Shown one piece after another: positions 11,981-24,520 of a DNA stretch of 64,000 nt. The notes under the pieces were generated by a model that had not been told where the DNA came from, searched no databases, and saw only the letters and a list, made by a program, of their open reading frames with translations. Origin of the DNA: Zeugodacus cucurbitae (taxonomy: Eukaryota > Arthropoda > Insecta > Diptera > Tephritidae); contig NC_071667.1 in the NCBI RefSeq assembly GCF_028554725.1, forward strand, positions 70,189,501 to 70,253,500, given 5' to 3'. Made by a program: the position numbers and the translations under genes. Every line of letters starts with the position of its first letter. Position 1 is the stretch's first letter.

Positions 11981-12575
11981 TTTATTGTGACTTTATTTTC
12001 GAAAGTCTTTTAATCGTGTTCGAAATCAATGGTAATTCAGAAAAAATATTACTTAAATTATTTGGAGATTCATATATAAAGTATGGAAGAAGAATATTTA
12101 GTATATACAGTTTCAACGAACAAAGTATTAAGGATGCATTGTGACATTGTTTGAAGATGGGCTGCCGTAACAGTAGCTGAGTTACCTAGAAAGGGTCTGA
12201 CACAATTTTAAACGACCTTACTTTTGTATAGATTCAATCGAAGACATTAACGATTGATTATGGAACCTTGAAAACAATAAATGATTCAAAGTACATATAT
12301 TCAGGGTACTCACTATTAATAAGACTCTTCTTCGTCTGAAAAGGTTATCATTTAAATAAAATTATGTATTTCTAATCTCAACGAATAATATTTAATTCTA
12401 CAAAAAGTGATACAAGGTCACTGAAAACCTCAGAAACAAAAATTAATGTGCTTATGAAAACCCAAACAAACTTCATTGATAATTTCATAAACTTAAATAA
12501 AAAAATAATTTAAAATTCAAAAAAAAAATCAACTTTTAAAAAGTATTTCTCTCATAATATAAATTAAAGACAATC

Positions 12576-13120
12576 TTATTGATAAGACTCATCTCTCAAG
12601 AGATAAGCTGTTTCTTCTCTTATTCAAATCAATTGTTTTCAAAAAGTTTCCGGCACTTGTTTTCATTCAATACGGCGAATGAGGCCAAATATTAAAAGTA
12701 TTCGTATACGAGTACATTCGTTGAAATAACCGCAAATAGCCTTTTTATTGTCATTCGTTCAAATGATATGGCACTTAGTCAGTAAACAACCGTAAACAAT
12801 GTTATTAATTAAGGCTTAAGGCGATTAAGAAAAAAAGTTGAAAATACTTAATATAACGGTTTAGGGCCTAAAGTCGTGAATGAAAAGCACATAAAAAACG
12901 TTCGCAAGTGAAAATTGTGGCATGCAAAAGCAATTTGCCAGCAATTTGTCGAATAACAAACCAAGCAAGGAATTTCGTGATAGCACACATAATGCACATA
13001 CAAATAAAACAAACTACAGTAAGTACGCCGTGTACGTGCTCATATATTATTTATAAAGGCGCATACCCTGTAGGAAACAAGTGGCAAACTGAATGTTTTT
13101 CAAAGCAGTAGTGGGAATAA
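12576..13120. other. Intergenic AT-rich DNA
   Basis: Lies between the end of the duplication and a LINE fragment. No gene, RNA or repeat of note is visible. Short open frames here have no recognisable similarity. Confidence 0.5.
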
Positions 13121-13403
13121 ATGCCTTTTGGCTTGCACATATCGCCTTCGTTTCTTCTAAAGGTCTTGGAAAGCATAGCATCATCATCATTTGACTCTAC
13201 AGCTCTCTGTGAGCTTGATTCTGCTGAACAATACGTCTCCAAGCTATGCTGTCTTTTGCGGTCTCTCTCCAGTTTTCTAATCGGAGCTTCTTCAGATCTT
13301 CGTTTAATTCGTCCTTCCATCTTGTGCTTGGCCTTCCTCTTGCTCTGACAATGTATGCTTTCGCGTTCAATACCTTCATAGCATCTAGGATAATATTCAG
13401 CAT
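13120..13403 (-). mobile_element. LINE (endonuclease-reverse transcriptase) 3' fragment, 5'-truncated
   Basis: Read on the minus strand from 13403 it encodes a tail containing GRPSTRWKDELNEDLKKL, then NWRETAKDS and AWRRIV, ending at a stop at 13197. This is the typical C-terminus of arthropod RTE-like LINE reverse transcriptases. Only about 67 codons remain, so it is a dead 5'-truncated insertion, with about 80 bases of former 3' UTR toward 13120. Confidence 0.7.
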
Positions 13404-14160
13404 CTAGATAGTAGAGTTAACTATTCTTAAGCATAAATCGATTCGCGTAGACTCCAATAAAGCTTCATCTAATCACATCATCATCTATTCTTTATATTCC
13501 TCATTAAGTTTGTGGGATACAACATGACTTGTGAGAGAACTACACGATATGAAAACATTGTTTGCCACCAAGTATCTTCAATGTATCCATCACTTCATTT
13601 GAATTCAGAAAAATATAATTTGCAATTTTCTTCAATCTTCGAGTGACATAAATACAATACTAATCTGCTATTTTTCCCAAACTTTATTATCATATCCGGT
13701 TTTCGCAACAATAATTTAAATATTAATTTTTGGAAACTACACATTATATAATGGAGGTAACAAGGAACATAAAAAATATTTACTAAATGATCGAAAGAAA
13801 CATGTTTAAAAAATTTATGGTTTTTTCCAATCGGGCCTTTTCCCGCATGAGTATTAAATACATACATACATACGTATCTATGTAAATTGTAATTATTATC
13901 GCATTTTGCACTTTGTTTGAGTCATCACAAATCAAAATTTATTCACATCAAACAAATTTATAGGTGTTTCCTTAAAATATTAAACAAAATAATTATGTAA
14001 AAAAGAAAACTTTTTTCCATGAGTTTCCAAAGTGCATTCAAGCATTAACTGCTGGTGAATATAATTGTGTACATATAAGTATGTGATTAATTTGTGTAAG
14101 GGTGGTTCATTTTGTATTCGGAATTTATTATATGAATAATAATACTGTAAATATATACTA
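13404..14160. other. Intergenic AT-rich DNA
   Basis: No coding region, RNA gene or clear repeat recognised. A CATA microsatellite is present near 13860. Confidence 0.5.
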
Positions 14161-14164
14161 TGTA

Positions 14165-15135
14165 AATTTTTTTGTAGTAATCGTTGCTAAAGATAGTATT
14201 ATAGTTTTACTCACATAACGGTTGGTTGTAAGTCCTAAAACTAAACGAGTTAGATATAGGGTTATATATATCAAAAAGAGGGTGACGAGTAAAGTCCAAA
14301 TCCGGATGCCTGTCTGTCCGTCCGTAAAAGCTGTAACTTGATTGAAAATTGAGATATCTTGATGAAACTGGGTACTCGTATTTCTTGGCACCATAGGAAG
14401 GTTAAGTTCGAAGATGGGCGCAATCGGACCAGTGTCCGCCCAAAAAATGGCAATAAGCGAAAACATACAAAGAGCTATAACTAAGCCATAAATTGAGCTA
14501 TTGAAGTAAAATTTGGTATAAAGGATCGCACTTATGTGATGTAATTTTTTAGAGGGGCCCCGCCCCTTACTAAGTTTTTTGTACAAAACCACCAGAAATT
14601 TAAATTTCATTATAAAGATGGTACAGAAGAGCTGCACTCAAAATGACCAATTTCAATGAAATTCGGTTCATAATATCTTCCTAGCTTCCCAATGATATGA
14701 TGTGAAAATAGCCCAATCCGTTCACAACCACGCCTACTTCTCATATACCAGAACTATGAAGTCGATCTGAATCGTTTACTTTACAATATATAAGAATATA
14801 AATATACTGCATTTAAGGAGTTTGATCACCCTTCTAAAAATCGTCGAAATCGGTCCATAAGTTTTCAAGACTGAGTGCTTCTAACAAATTTTTTACTGAA
14901 AATATAGGTAAGCCTCTCAGTTATTTTAAAGAAATTCAGAGGAAATATTTTTCTTGTAATAATATTTCTCCGTGCCAAAAATGAGTGAAATCGGGACATA
15001 ACTTCCCTATCTCCCATATACCTAATATTAGGGTTTCCAACTTTGTGTATTACATTAATAAAATTAAATGAATAAATTGCGAGAGTATAAAATATTCGGT
15101 GACACCTGAACATAGCCCTTCCTTACTTGTTTTTT
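14165..15135. mobile_element. Dispersed non-coding repeat, near full-length copy
   Basis: Begins with GTTGCTAAAGATAGTATTATAG and ends with TTGCGAGAGTATAAAAT, then CCCTTCCTTACTTG. It contains GCCTGTCTGTCCGTCCGT and GGCACCATAGGAAGGTTAAG. The same phrases appear in reverse complement at 45000-45960 and partly at 8650-9390. Open frames across it are by-products of the repeat, not genes. It resembles a high-copy non-autonomous repeat seen widely in flies. I do not assign it to a named class. Confidence 0.65.
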
Positions 15136-18100
15136 ATAAAATAAGTGATCTAACATTTCATCCAATGGCAAAAAATATAAAAAGAAATCTCACAATCTAT
15201 TTTTCCGTATAAAATTACCAAGAGACATTAATTGATAATGATATATCTTTAGAAAACTCAGCTTCTGACTTTCATTTTATATGTACATATATCTCAGTCA
15301 TATTCAGGTATGATTTTATTATCTTACTTTTTCTATAATTCTATAGACCATAGTGGATTTCTATACCCTATTACATATTAGATGACCATGATGGAAAAGT
15401 TACTTTATCCGCTCTCTATACTTAACATGTCTGCAATATATTCGCAATAGAGTCTGCAATTAGAGGAAGATCTGATAGAGGGAGAGAAAGAAATCCGAAT
15501 TTAGAGATCTAAAGAGAGAGAAAAGAGATTAAATTACGAATGTAAGAGTCACATTTATTTTATATTCTTGAGCTAGTTAGGTCACCCTAATGTTCATATG
15601 AAAGCGAGAATGCAATAATGCAGAAATATTTGCTCATCGAAAAAATACTGCAATACATGACTTCAATTGATTTAAAGGCTTGTCATTTCCACCGCAAATG
15701 AGATTGCACAATTATTAGCAATATTATTGAATTCATTATTTAATTAGTAAAGTGATAAATGATTACAATATAGACAGCTGGATTGTTAATGTAAGCATTA
15801 AATCAGAAAATCAGTGAGTTGTAGATATCGTGCAACGGTTAATATGAGCTGGAAATGTCAGTTACTTTGGTAATTAAGAAACATTGAAAAGTATGCATGT
15901 TAAGGCAAGTTAACTCATGTTACGTTATCTTAAGTTTTGTTATGTTATGTTATGTTTGTGAGATTTACGAGCAAATGCGCAAATTTGGACGGCGCTTCAG
16001 TAATAAATTTTAATTAATTTTATTGCCAATTTTCGCTATTAAATTACATGAGACTCAAATCCGGACCAATTACACAAGGTAAGACATAATAAATTGTGGT
16101 GTATAGGCTTCTATAAACAATTAAGATATTATTTATGCGTATATTTTGATGTGCGTATGACTCAGATTAATTGCTTTAGCAAAATGCCTAGTTAAGATTA
16201 TAAGAGTATTAGCGCTCGCGCCAATCTGCCTTTGACTTAAGTATATAACTTAAATGGGGGTCAGCCAACGATAACATTGCCTTTACTCCTCAAATTTTAA
16301 TTTTTTGCCAAAATCGTCGTCAACTGCTGATGTCCGTCGCTGATAACCTGTTAATTTCTGGGATAAACAAAAGCGGTTAATAACGAAACCAGTCGACGGT
16401 GTTAAGAAACAAGCAGAATCACATGCGAGAACATTATCATATATTTCGCATAACGCAACAACAATAAAACAACAACAAATAAATTAATTCAGAACGCTCT
16501 ACACTTGCCTGAAAATTTCACTATAAATCTTCAAGGTAAGGTGAGGTTTAAAACCGAAAGAATTAAAATCACACAATCAGTCGGTTTTTAAATCGAAACG
16601 GAGACGAGCAATCTGCGAAACGTTCTTGCGGCTTTGAAATTTCATATATTCGAAGTAATTAAAATTTTAAACGCTCGTAAATAAGAAAAGTAATTAATTA
16701 AACAACAAATGTGAGTGACAAAATAAATAATAGAGATAGTGTTTGTTTATTTTTTTCGAATATTTTGAAAGTTTTATTTTAAGAAATGCGGTTTTAGCAT
16801 TTTTGCATGTCAAAATGTTTTATAATCGCTTTGAGAAATTGCAAATATGTTTAGAAACGTAAAACCGGTTATATTAAAATGCAGGATTTAGCAATTAAGC
16901 GGTGTTTTTTGATTTGGGAAAAAAATTATTTGTGGTGAAAAAATATACATATGTATATTAAAATATATTCTAAAGAACTGCTGTACAAGTGTACAATATA
17001 TCAAATGTATAGATTTGGTGTATTAACCCATTAAATCTCAATCATTTATAAGGCGTTTATTAAAATCATGTAATTAACTCCCTCTTAATATAAATAAAAT
17101 TAAAATAATAACTGAAAATTTTCAATAAGTGTCCCAAGCGAGTACAATGGGATAATGAACCCCTCATCAATGTTAACAGTTTAGTATTAGAATTTTTGAA
17201 ACATTCTCGCTGTACTTAAATGGCTATATTACATAGTTCACAAATCCACCGAATTCTTTGGTGACACTCACTGCACCTACGTCTTAGCTGTCTGAGAATT
17301 AAAAAAAAGTGAGAGAGCGCTGAGATACGCTGAGATAAGCGAATAGCGTATAACGGTACCTCTTTTGTGTACACCGGAAATTATATATTCATTCATCACA
17401 TCCCGCTGCATTATAAACTGGCGGGTGCTTGCAAGATAATGCCAGCGTCTGCTCCTGGCAGCATCCAATGGCAATCCAATGAGATCAAATGGGTTAAGTA
17501 TTATAAAAGGCATAATAATTCTATTACACAAGACCCAAGGATTTTTAATACCCGGCTACCATCATCGCACTTTTATGACCATTGCCCTCCATTTAATGAA
17601 GAACAGTCATCTGACGGGTAGTTCACAAACTTATTTTATACTTTGAAATGCAAATTCAGCAGACTCAGACATAATAAACAAAGAATTATTGCTGATAACT
17701 CTTTTTCGAATTATAGTCTAAAAAAAGGTTTGATTTAATAATAAAATCCCCAAACTTAATTCAAGTTATACATTTACCGTACTATAGGCAATCAATCTTT
17801 CTATTTCTCACTTATGCAACATACCTATAAATACAATAAATTAAGTTTTTTTGAAATATTTAAAATATAGTATTTTATATATGAACACGTCATATATATA
17901 TATAATCTAGTTCTGTATAAATCTCAGCCGGCTTCTAAATTTTATTGCGCATGAAAAAAATTTTCATCGACTTTCTTGAAAAGTGAAACCAATCATATAC
18001 CGTTATTGGAACGGTTAGTGTATGAAATCGTTGATAGTTTATTTGAAGAAGCGAGTACGATGTTTCTTCAATAAAGTTCATTCATTCAATGAAAACGTTG

Positions 18101-19640
18101 AGAAATTGCATGTATGCTCTGGATCTGAACTATGGTATCTAAAACGTAACATTTTCAAGTTCTCAAACCTTAAGGTGTTCGTTAAAAAGAAGATGTAGTT
18201 ATCGAAGCTGAGACCTATTTTTAAGTAAATCGTACAAAAAAATTGTCATCGAAAAGTTTGAATACCACTCACTATACTCATTGTATCGCTGTCGATGACT
18301 ATGTTGAATATGAAAATCAAATTAAAACGAAAATTTCATTTTTAAAACGGTACGACCCGGTATTCCACACAAATGTGACTTGCAATTTAAAATGTTTGCA
18401 ATGAGTAAAATAAATTTTAATCTGTTTAAAATATCAACCAAATATTACGTCAAACAATATTTAAAAGTCCATTGACTGTTACTATGGCAACTATGAATTG
18501 ATTGGAACTTTGTGTGTTTTAATTGATGAGTGGGAAATCCCCGCTTGCCTATGACTACAAACTTCTAAAAATATATATACCGTAGTACATATGTATGTAG
18601 TGCGGGTATTTTGTCAAAGCTTAGGAGATACGCAATAATATTCAAATGTGCTAATGAGACTAATAAATATATCAATAGTTCAAACAACCCAGTTGCAAAG
18701 CACTGACTAATAGAGTATTTTGATTCGCACACAGCATCGCGCGCGAAAAATAAATTCTGTGTTTTATTGATAAAATAAGTTATTTGATTTAAGACTATTA
18801 TATACTTGCAATTTGGTATTTCCCAGACAAGTTAGTTATGTTTTTAGGGTTTATGGGAAGATAGTTTCTTAAGAAACAGAATTTCTGTTATGCAATTCAA
18901 ATTTATATTAGAATACACTTGTGGGATAAAAGTACTAACTCGATATAAGCTGATTGGTAAAATTTTCACAGAATTATATCTAATATTATAATTAACATTA
19001 AATTAAGCAAGCTAGTATTAGATAAAATTTATTCAGAAACTACATTTATTCAATCAGAATTAAATAATTGTATTTATGATCATTATGAGTATTTAATATT
19101 CATTAATATTATGAAACACGTTTAGTCTTAATTTATATATAAGTAATTGAAATAGCAACTAAATGTAATTTCATGATAAATAAGAAATTCCTCCGATTTG
19201 AAGTTGTGAAATGTCGATTTATTACATGAATAAAATCTTTATATCTTTGAAATATTAGGATTTAGTCTCGAAAATATTTTGGAAACCCGATCAGACCCGA
19301 GCAGACTTTAATTATATCCCATGAAACCTCAAACATTTTTAATTTTTTATTGTTGTTGGAATGTTTTAATACACTACTATTATATAATAAACAATAATTT
19401 GCTAAAAATAAAACAACAAAATATATTTAGATATCTTTATACCAAAAAAATGCAGTATGAGTGGCAGCGCCTAGAAAAGTCGAGCTATTAACGATCATTT
19501 TGTTTATAATCTTAATTACAAGTTAACTTATTAGATATTGTGTGTATGTAAATTCATATCTGAGCTTAATTGTCAATAAGTAACGAACAGGTTTCGTTAA
19601 ATATAATATTTACTTTCACGTGAAAGTCTACAGATGTCTT
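15136..19640. other. Intergenic region between yellow B and yellow C
   Basis: AT-rich and mostly featureless. A good donor (TTCAAG|GTAAGG, GT at 16535-16536) follows a CAACAACAA-rich stretch and could end a non-coding exon, but no promoter is clear. Around 18080-18320 there is a possible mariner transposase relic, listed separately. Open frames near 17277-17621 overlap on both strands and look like chance. Confidence 0.45.
18080..18320 (+). pseudogene. Possible degenerate mariner transposase C-terminus
   Basis: The + strand reads VIEAETYF, then after stops and frameshifts CIAVDDYVEY. This resembles the end of mariner transposases, where a segment like the first is followed by a Cys-Ile...Asp-Tyr-Val-Glu motif. 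It is broken by several stops and no terminal repeats were found. It could still be coincidence. Confidence 0.3.
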
Positions 19641-19648
19641 AGATGCGC

Positions 19649-19653
19649 TCAGT
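19649..19653 (+). promoter_or_regulatory. Initiator-like motif upstream of yellow gene C
   Basis: TCAGT (A at 19651) matches the insect initiator core and lies about 60 bases before the proposed start codon. The upstream AT-rich stretch has TATAATAT about 45 bases away, which is not ideally spaced. Confidence 0.3.
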
Positions 19654-19711
19654 AGCTCAACAAGTCAAGGCACAAAGAATTCCACAACGCGGTAAAAATT
19701 TTACAAGCGAA

Positions 19712-21267
19712 ATGTATAAAATCAATGCAAGGTCGACCTTTTCTTACAAGTCACTGTAATTTTATTTTTTTGCAATATTTACGAATTGAAATACAAAATA
19801 ATAATAAAAAAATATTTTATTTTCAGGCATTCAAGCTGGTTTTGTCTCACACTGCTTCTGGTTGCCATCCACGACAGCGAGAGCGCTTACGGTCGCGGCA
19901 ATCAATGGAGTCAAAACAATCATCGCCCCAGCGCCCCGAAATATAAGGAGTTGACGAAAGTTTACGAGGCGAAAAATTTGGAGTTTGCATTCCCCAGTGA
20001 AGATGACAGGCAAAAAGCTTTGGATAAAGGTTTCTACAATCCCGACAATCCGCTGCCCATAGATGTGGATGTCTACTATCCAAGTGAGTTTTAAGTTTAA
20101 AATTCATTTAGACATTTTTTTTAAGTATAAACACTCTTTATTTAATATAGAAAGTGGCAAGGAGCCGAAGATATTCGTGACAATACCACGCTTCGGTCAA
20201 GGTGTGCCATACTCGCTGGCCTATCTAACGAATGAGGTGCGTCCGAATGGCACGGAACTGCAGCCCTATCCAAGCTATGACTGGCATAAATCTCACGGCG
20301 ATGACTGTGATGGGCTTACCTCGGTTTATCGGATACAGGTTTTGTCTAACAAATATTATTTGTTTCACAAACTTTAACTTTTCTTCTCGTGTTTAATGCA
20401 CAACAGATCGATTCGTGTGGCAAAATGTGGGTATTGGACAGTGGTGAAATTGAATTCAAGCAACACTGCGCCCCACAATTGGTAGTCTTCGATATAGCGA
20501 CCTCCGAAGTGGTGCATCGCTATCGTTTTCCCAAAGGCATGTACAAGCCAACAATAAGTCGCTTTGTTACACCATATGTAGACATAGCCGACCCTGCACC
20601 GAAGGGTTCATGCAAGGAAGCCTTCGTCTATATGGCTGATCCCACCGGCACGGGTTTTGTGGTCTACGACGTGCAGCATGAACGTTCATGGCGTGTGGAA
20701 AACAAATATACATATCCCGATCCAGACTTTGGTACGCACACCATAGCCGGTGAGAGCTTTGAACTCGTAGATGGTTCATTCGGTTTTGCCGTTACACCTA
20801 GAGGTTTGGGTTTGCGTCGCATGTTATACCTGCATTCGCTGTCGAATGATGCACAAGTAGCCATACCACTGGATATTGTGAACGATCCCACCTACTGGGG
20901 TAACGGTATCAATTCAGCTTTGCAGCATTTTGTGCTGTTAGGCAAACGTGGCGTACAATGTGCGGCACCAGCTATGACTGCGAAAGGCATGTTTCTGTGT
21001 GGACATCTAGAGCCGATTGGACTTTTCGGCTGGGATATACGTACACCATACACATTTCAAAATCGCTTGCTGTTGGCTGAGAATCCCACCACACTACAAT
21101 TTATTAGCGGTTTGAAAGTGATAAGAAATTCAGAGGGCAAAGAAGAGGTTTGGATGCTGTCAAATAGGCTACAGAAGGGCTTCTCCGGCACCATGAACTA
21201 CAATGAGATTAATTACCGCATTTCCAAATGTGGCGTCGAAGAGTTAGTGTTCGGTAGACCTTGCTAG
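19712..21267 (+). CDS. Yellow-family (MRJP domain) secreted protein, gene C
   Basis: Proposed exons: 19712-19731 (tiny, MYKINA), 19827-20083, 20151-20338 and 20407-21267, giving 441 aa. The exon 2/3 and 3/4 junctions correspond to introns 1 and 2 of genes A and B (phases 1 and 0). The other two A/B introns are absent. The first exon is the weak point. The acceptor TTATTTTCAG|GC is strong and the 20-base exon keeps frame, but its donor (AAG|GTCGAC) is poor. The alternative is an unspliced start at ATG 19786, which also gives a signal-like N-terminus. The hydrophobic signal is WFCLTLLLVAI. Family landmarks are VTIPRFGQGVPYSLAYL, MWVLDSGEIEF, SWRVENKYTYPDPDFGTHTI and LQFISGLKVI. The C-terminus has a Cys-bounded tail (CGVEELVFGRPC) shared in outline with gene D but missing from A and B. 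Confidence 0.92.
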
Positions 21268-21348
21268 TCGGCGATGAGCTCTAATCAAGTCAGTTTAGTA
21301 CCTTGAGAATATTGTGTGTACAATATTACTTGTAATAATAATTTGATT

Positions 21349-21354
21349 AATAAA
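21349..21354 (+). terminator. Poly(A) signal of yellow gene C
   Basis: AATAAA about 80 bases after the stop codon. Confidence 0.6.
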
Positions 21355-21619
21355 TTTGAAACATTTTTATGTTAAAAAAATTTGGTTTATATTATGGATT
21401 TCGAGTATCGGCATAAGCTATAAATAATTTGAATAATAATTGGAAGGAAAACAGTCGCAAGAAATAGAGACATAACCAATGCAGGATAGTTTGCAAATAT
21501 ATGTATGTTTTTCTTCCCTCAGTCGTGCCAAAAACTCAAACGTATGAAAAAATATCAAAATAAATTTGGAAATTCTGAAAACGCTTAAGAATATCTACCA
21601 CAATTACTAACTGTAGAAA

Positions 21620-22640
21620 TCTTAATGATATGATGTGATGTCAAATCCATATGATGTGGTGTTCAGTATATGATATGATATAGGCTTTCGGAATTTATAT
21701 GCAACGTTATGCATACATATGATGTGTGATAACAAACGATGTGATGTATCTTCTATTGATGTGACTTTTGTCAAAGAGTTCTGATTTGAAGTTATTTGAT
21801 TTCAAGTGAAATGCTTACAGTTTATCTCCAAGAAAAGTGGTAGTGGGAAGCCTTAGTGCAAGCAGACACCACATCACGTGATATGCGTGATATTGATATT
21901 GTAGGTTCTGCGATTACTTGTATACTTCATATCACGCATATAAGATATGTTAAGATGTAAAGTGAAGTCACATCATATGATATTAAAGTTCTGTGATTCT
22001 AACTACTACATATCAGAAATAGTTATAAATGATGTGATTATAAGATGTGACAATATAAATATTGATATGACTATCGACGTTACACTGGAGGTTAAATCTC
22101 GAAACTTTGAAGACTTAAACGGAACATCAGATGATGACAACATCGCGTCACATGAATGCGACGAGATTCATGATAATACTACTAATGCGATGTGAAAAAA
22201 CTATGTTGATGGCTGATGATTTCATTGGAAAGGGTTGGCATTGTTAGAACTGTGTGATTTTCTATGTAATATGATATGATAAAATGGAACCGATATTTTA
22301 TCATATGATTTGAACATATGTGATGTATTAAAACTATTTAGTGGAAACCAACTAGATACTCAACAAAAGTACAAGTGTATAATTCATTGATGAAAATACA
22401 ATGTAATTGACAAATGAGTGATGTGGTGATTTCGTTTTTGACGAGATATGATGTCATTATGATGTGATGTGACATTTTGGGACATCACGTGATGTGATTT
22501 AATTTCATGTTATGCGACATTTCCTGTGATTTTAAAGTCTATATATCTATCTATCACACATATTTGTGTTATGTTGACCTCACATACTGTCACATGATGT
22601 GACTTAGGTAGGTGAGCTCTTTTGATTTCATTATATGAGA
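21620..22640. repeat. Tract rich in TGATGTGA / TCACGTGA half-palindromes
   Basis: Over about 1 kb I count roughly 20 occurrences of GATGTGA, TCACATC or close variants. They include palindromic pairs such as ACATCACGTGATGTGATTT (from 22482), CACATCACGTGATATG (near 21870) and TCACATGATGTGAC (near 22595). The units are irregularly spaced and in both orientations, unlike a simple head-to-tail microsatellite. There is no coding potential. It could be a decayed simple repeat, or a clustered binding-site array for an E-box (CACGTG) type factor. Confidence 0.6.
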
Positions 22641-24370
22641 CACTATAATCAATAAGTAAGAAAGTCATAAAATTTATTGCTGGGTTATACAGCGCAGCAT
22701 GTGTACAATCGTTCTTAACACCTCAATGTCACAACGCTGCACTCTGTCGCGGGGTCACCTATTGAGCCCAGCGCAGCTAACTCTTCATTCATATAAACAC
22801 AAACAGAATTGAATGTGTTGTCGTTGAATGGATTGTCTGCTGAGTTATTTGTTCCGTTCTTATTGTTTATTATTTACACTTTCGGTTTGTTTTTCCAGGT
22901 AAAGTAAACCTTTTGAGTATGCATGTAAACGCGCATATTCACACAATGCCAAGGCACCTACTCAAAAGTAAATCACTATTGGAAAACTATTACAAAGTAC
23001 AGTGGAAGCGGCACTGCCAGCCAGCCCCAGGCGTAGTCTCACCTGAACACTCTGATTTGTCTGACTTACATACATACATACATACTGAAATAGGTGTTTG
23101 CGGTGTCTGCGCTGTAGTGCACTGTTATTCGTGTACCTGTTAAGGCTTTATGGCCAAGTTGGTCGTTTGTTCTTTGCGGCAAGCAGTCAAGCGCTCCTCG
23201 CACACGCGTGCAAACAATCGTCTGGAGCGGCAAATCAAGTCAAAAGTATTTGGCCTAAGACAGCCGTCTGACCAAATACTCATACTCGAGTGTAGGTATG
23301 TATGTGTTTGTGGCAGGATGTATTGGCATTGATGTCGGTTACCAGTAAAAACGTAGAAAAAACTGTAAATAAATTGTATACAAACATAACTCAAATTCTT
23401 GTGTGGTTAGAGGCGAATCGATTTGTGCCCTACTTTTGACGAATATAGTTCAATTTGAAGAATATAAGTGGGAATCGGGAAAGTTGATGAAGTTCATAAT
23501 GTTGAGTTCTAAAGCTCTTTGTGGATCCCGCGTCTTTTGGATAGAACTCTTTCTACTACCGAATCAGTTAGAGGACCCAAATTTCCATCTGTAGATATAA
23601 GTTCAGATGAATGATTTTGGAGGTACTCCTATCTTGCAGGCAAGAATCATAATCATTTAACAGAACTCCATTAATCTAAGTGTTTCAAGACCCATTTTTC
23701 TTTGCTACTTTGATAATTCCTATATGGATACCACTTTACCTCCAGGCGGCAAGGCCGATGGATCTTTATACAAGTGATCTATATAGCTCTGGCTTGATTT
23801 TAAGAGGATTGTGGCTTTTTTAGAATGATGCTAATTCCCTTTTCTATCCGGGTTTGTGACCTTTATAACCTTAACGAGCTAGATCTAACTTCAGTCGAAG
23901 AATTCCTCACAAAACAAAGCTATTGAGATCGTGTTCGAAATATCCTCGAATCGAAAAAATATATGAGATTGGATTTTATCAGATTCTCCTACTCTATACA
24001 GCTCCATGTACTATGTCTCTAAACCTTACCTTCATTAAAACACAACTGCAGTCGCATATGTCTTGCACTCTGCGGTGTAGCGAACAATAACTCAAATATC
24101 AATAAGTGATGCCTGGAGTTGTCTTGTCTGCAGAATAAAGTGATTCTCTTTTTTTTATATTGCCTCAACATGAAGTGGATAGTTTACTTTGACGTTTGGG
24201 CGCATTCAAGAATGCCGTTGGCTAATTAGACTTGGTTAGCGCCTACAAAAACCCGGCAGACATATGTGTCTGTATTCTCAGCCATAAGTACAGATGTATG
24301 TAATGCAGTGGAAGAAAGCGGCATTTGAAGAGGATGCAGCACGTATGCACGCAGTCATTGAAGGCGCTCA
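22641..24370. other. Intergenic region between yellow C and yellow D
   Basis: No gene recognised. A CATACATACATA run occurs near 23070. Open frames at 22913-23594 overlap on both strands and lack similarity to anything I know. The last part, near 24371-24387, has two initiator-like TCAGT motifs (CAATCAGTCAG and CTTCAGTAAC) suitable for gene D. Confidence 0.4.
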
Positions 24371-24520
24371 ATCAGTCAGACTTCAGTAACGCGTCGAGAT
24401 AGACGTCACCCGCTTAAGAACACAGCTCGGCTATTAACTTAACTGCATTAGTTCTATTCTTATTAATTTTATGTTTTGAAAACATTTGTGATTTTGTGAA
24501 ATTGGGAATTAATTTGGAAT

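Larger units (their letters stand above)
8060..12575 (+). repeat. Tandem duplication, copy 2 (carries yellow gene B)
   Basis: Collinear with 3128-7971. It differs by a roughly 0.75-kb dispersed-repeat segment near 8650-9390 that replaces about 230 bases of copy 1, and by deletions upstream and downstream of the gene. The right edge of homology falls near 12575, where copy 1 runs into the MITE. Confidence 0.9.

Noticed and set aside
14158..14637. 159-codon minus-strand frame
   Set aside because: It is the same dispersed repeat read through. There is no domain, and the equivalent frame is not kept at 45000-45960.
17277..17621. Overlapping frames on both strands near 17.4 kb
   Set aside because: Mutually exclusive, without family features or splice context.
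21947..22195. 82-codon frame inside the TGATGTGA tract
   Set aside because: Its residues (Asp, Ile, Val, His) follow from the repeat words, with no domain or conserved start.
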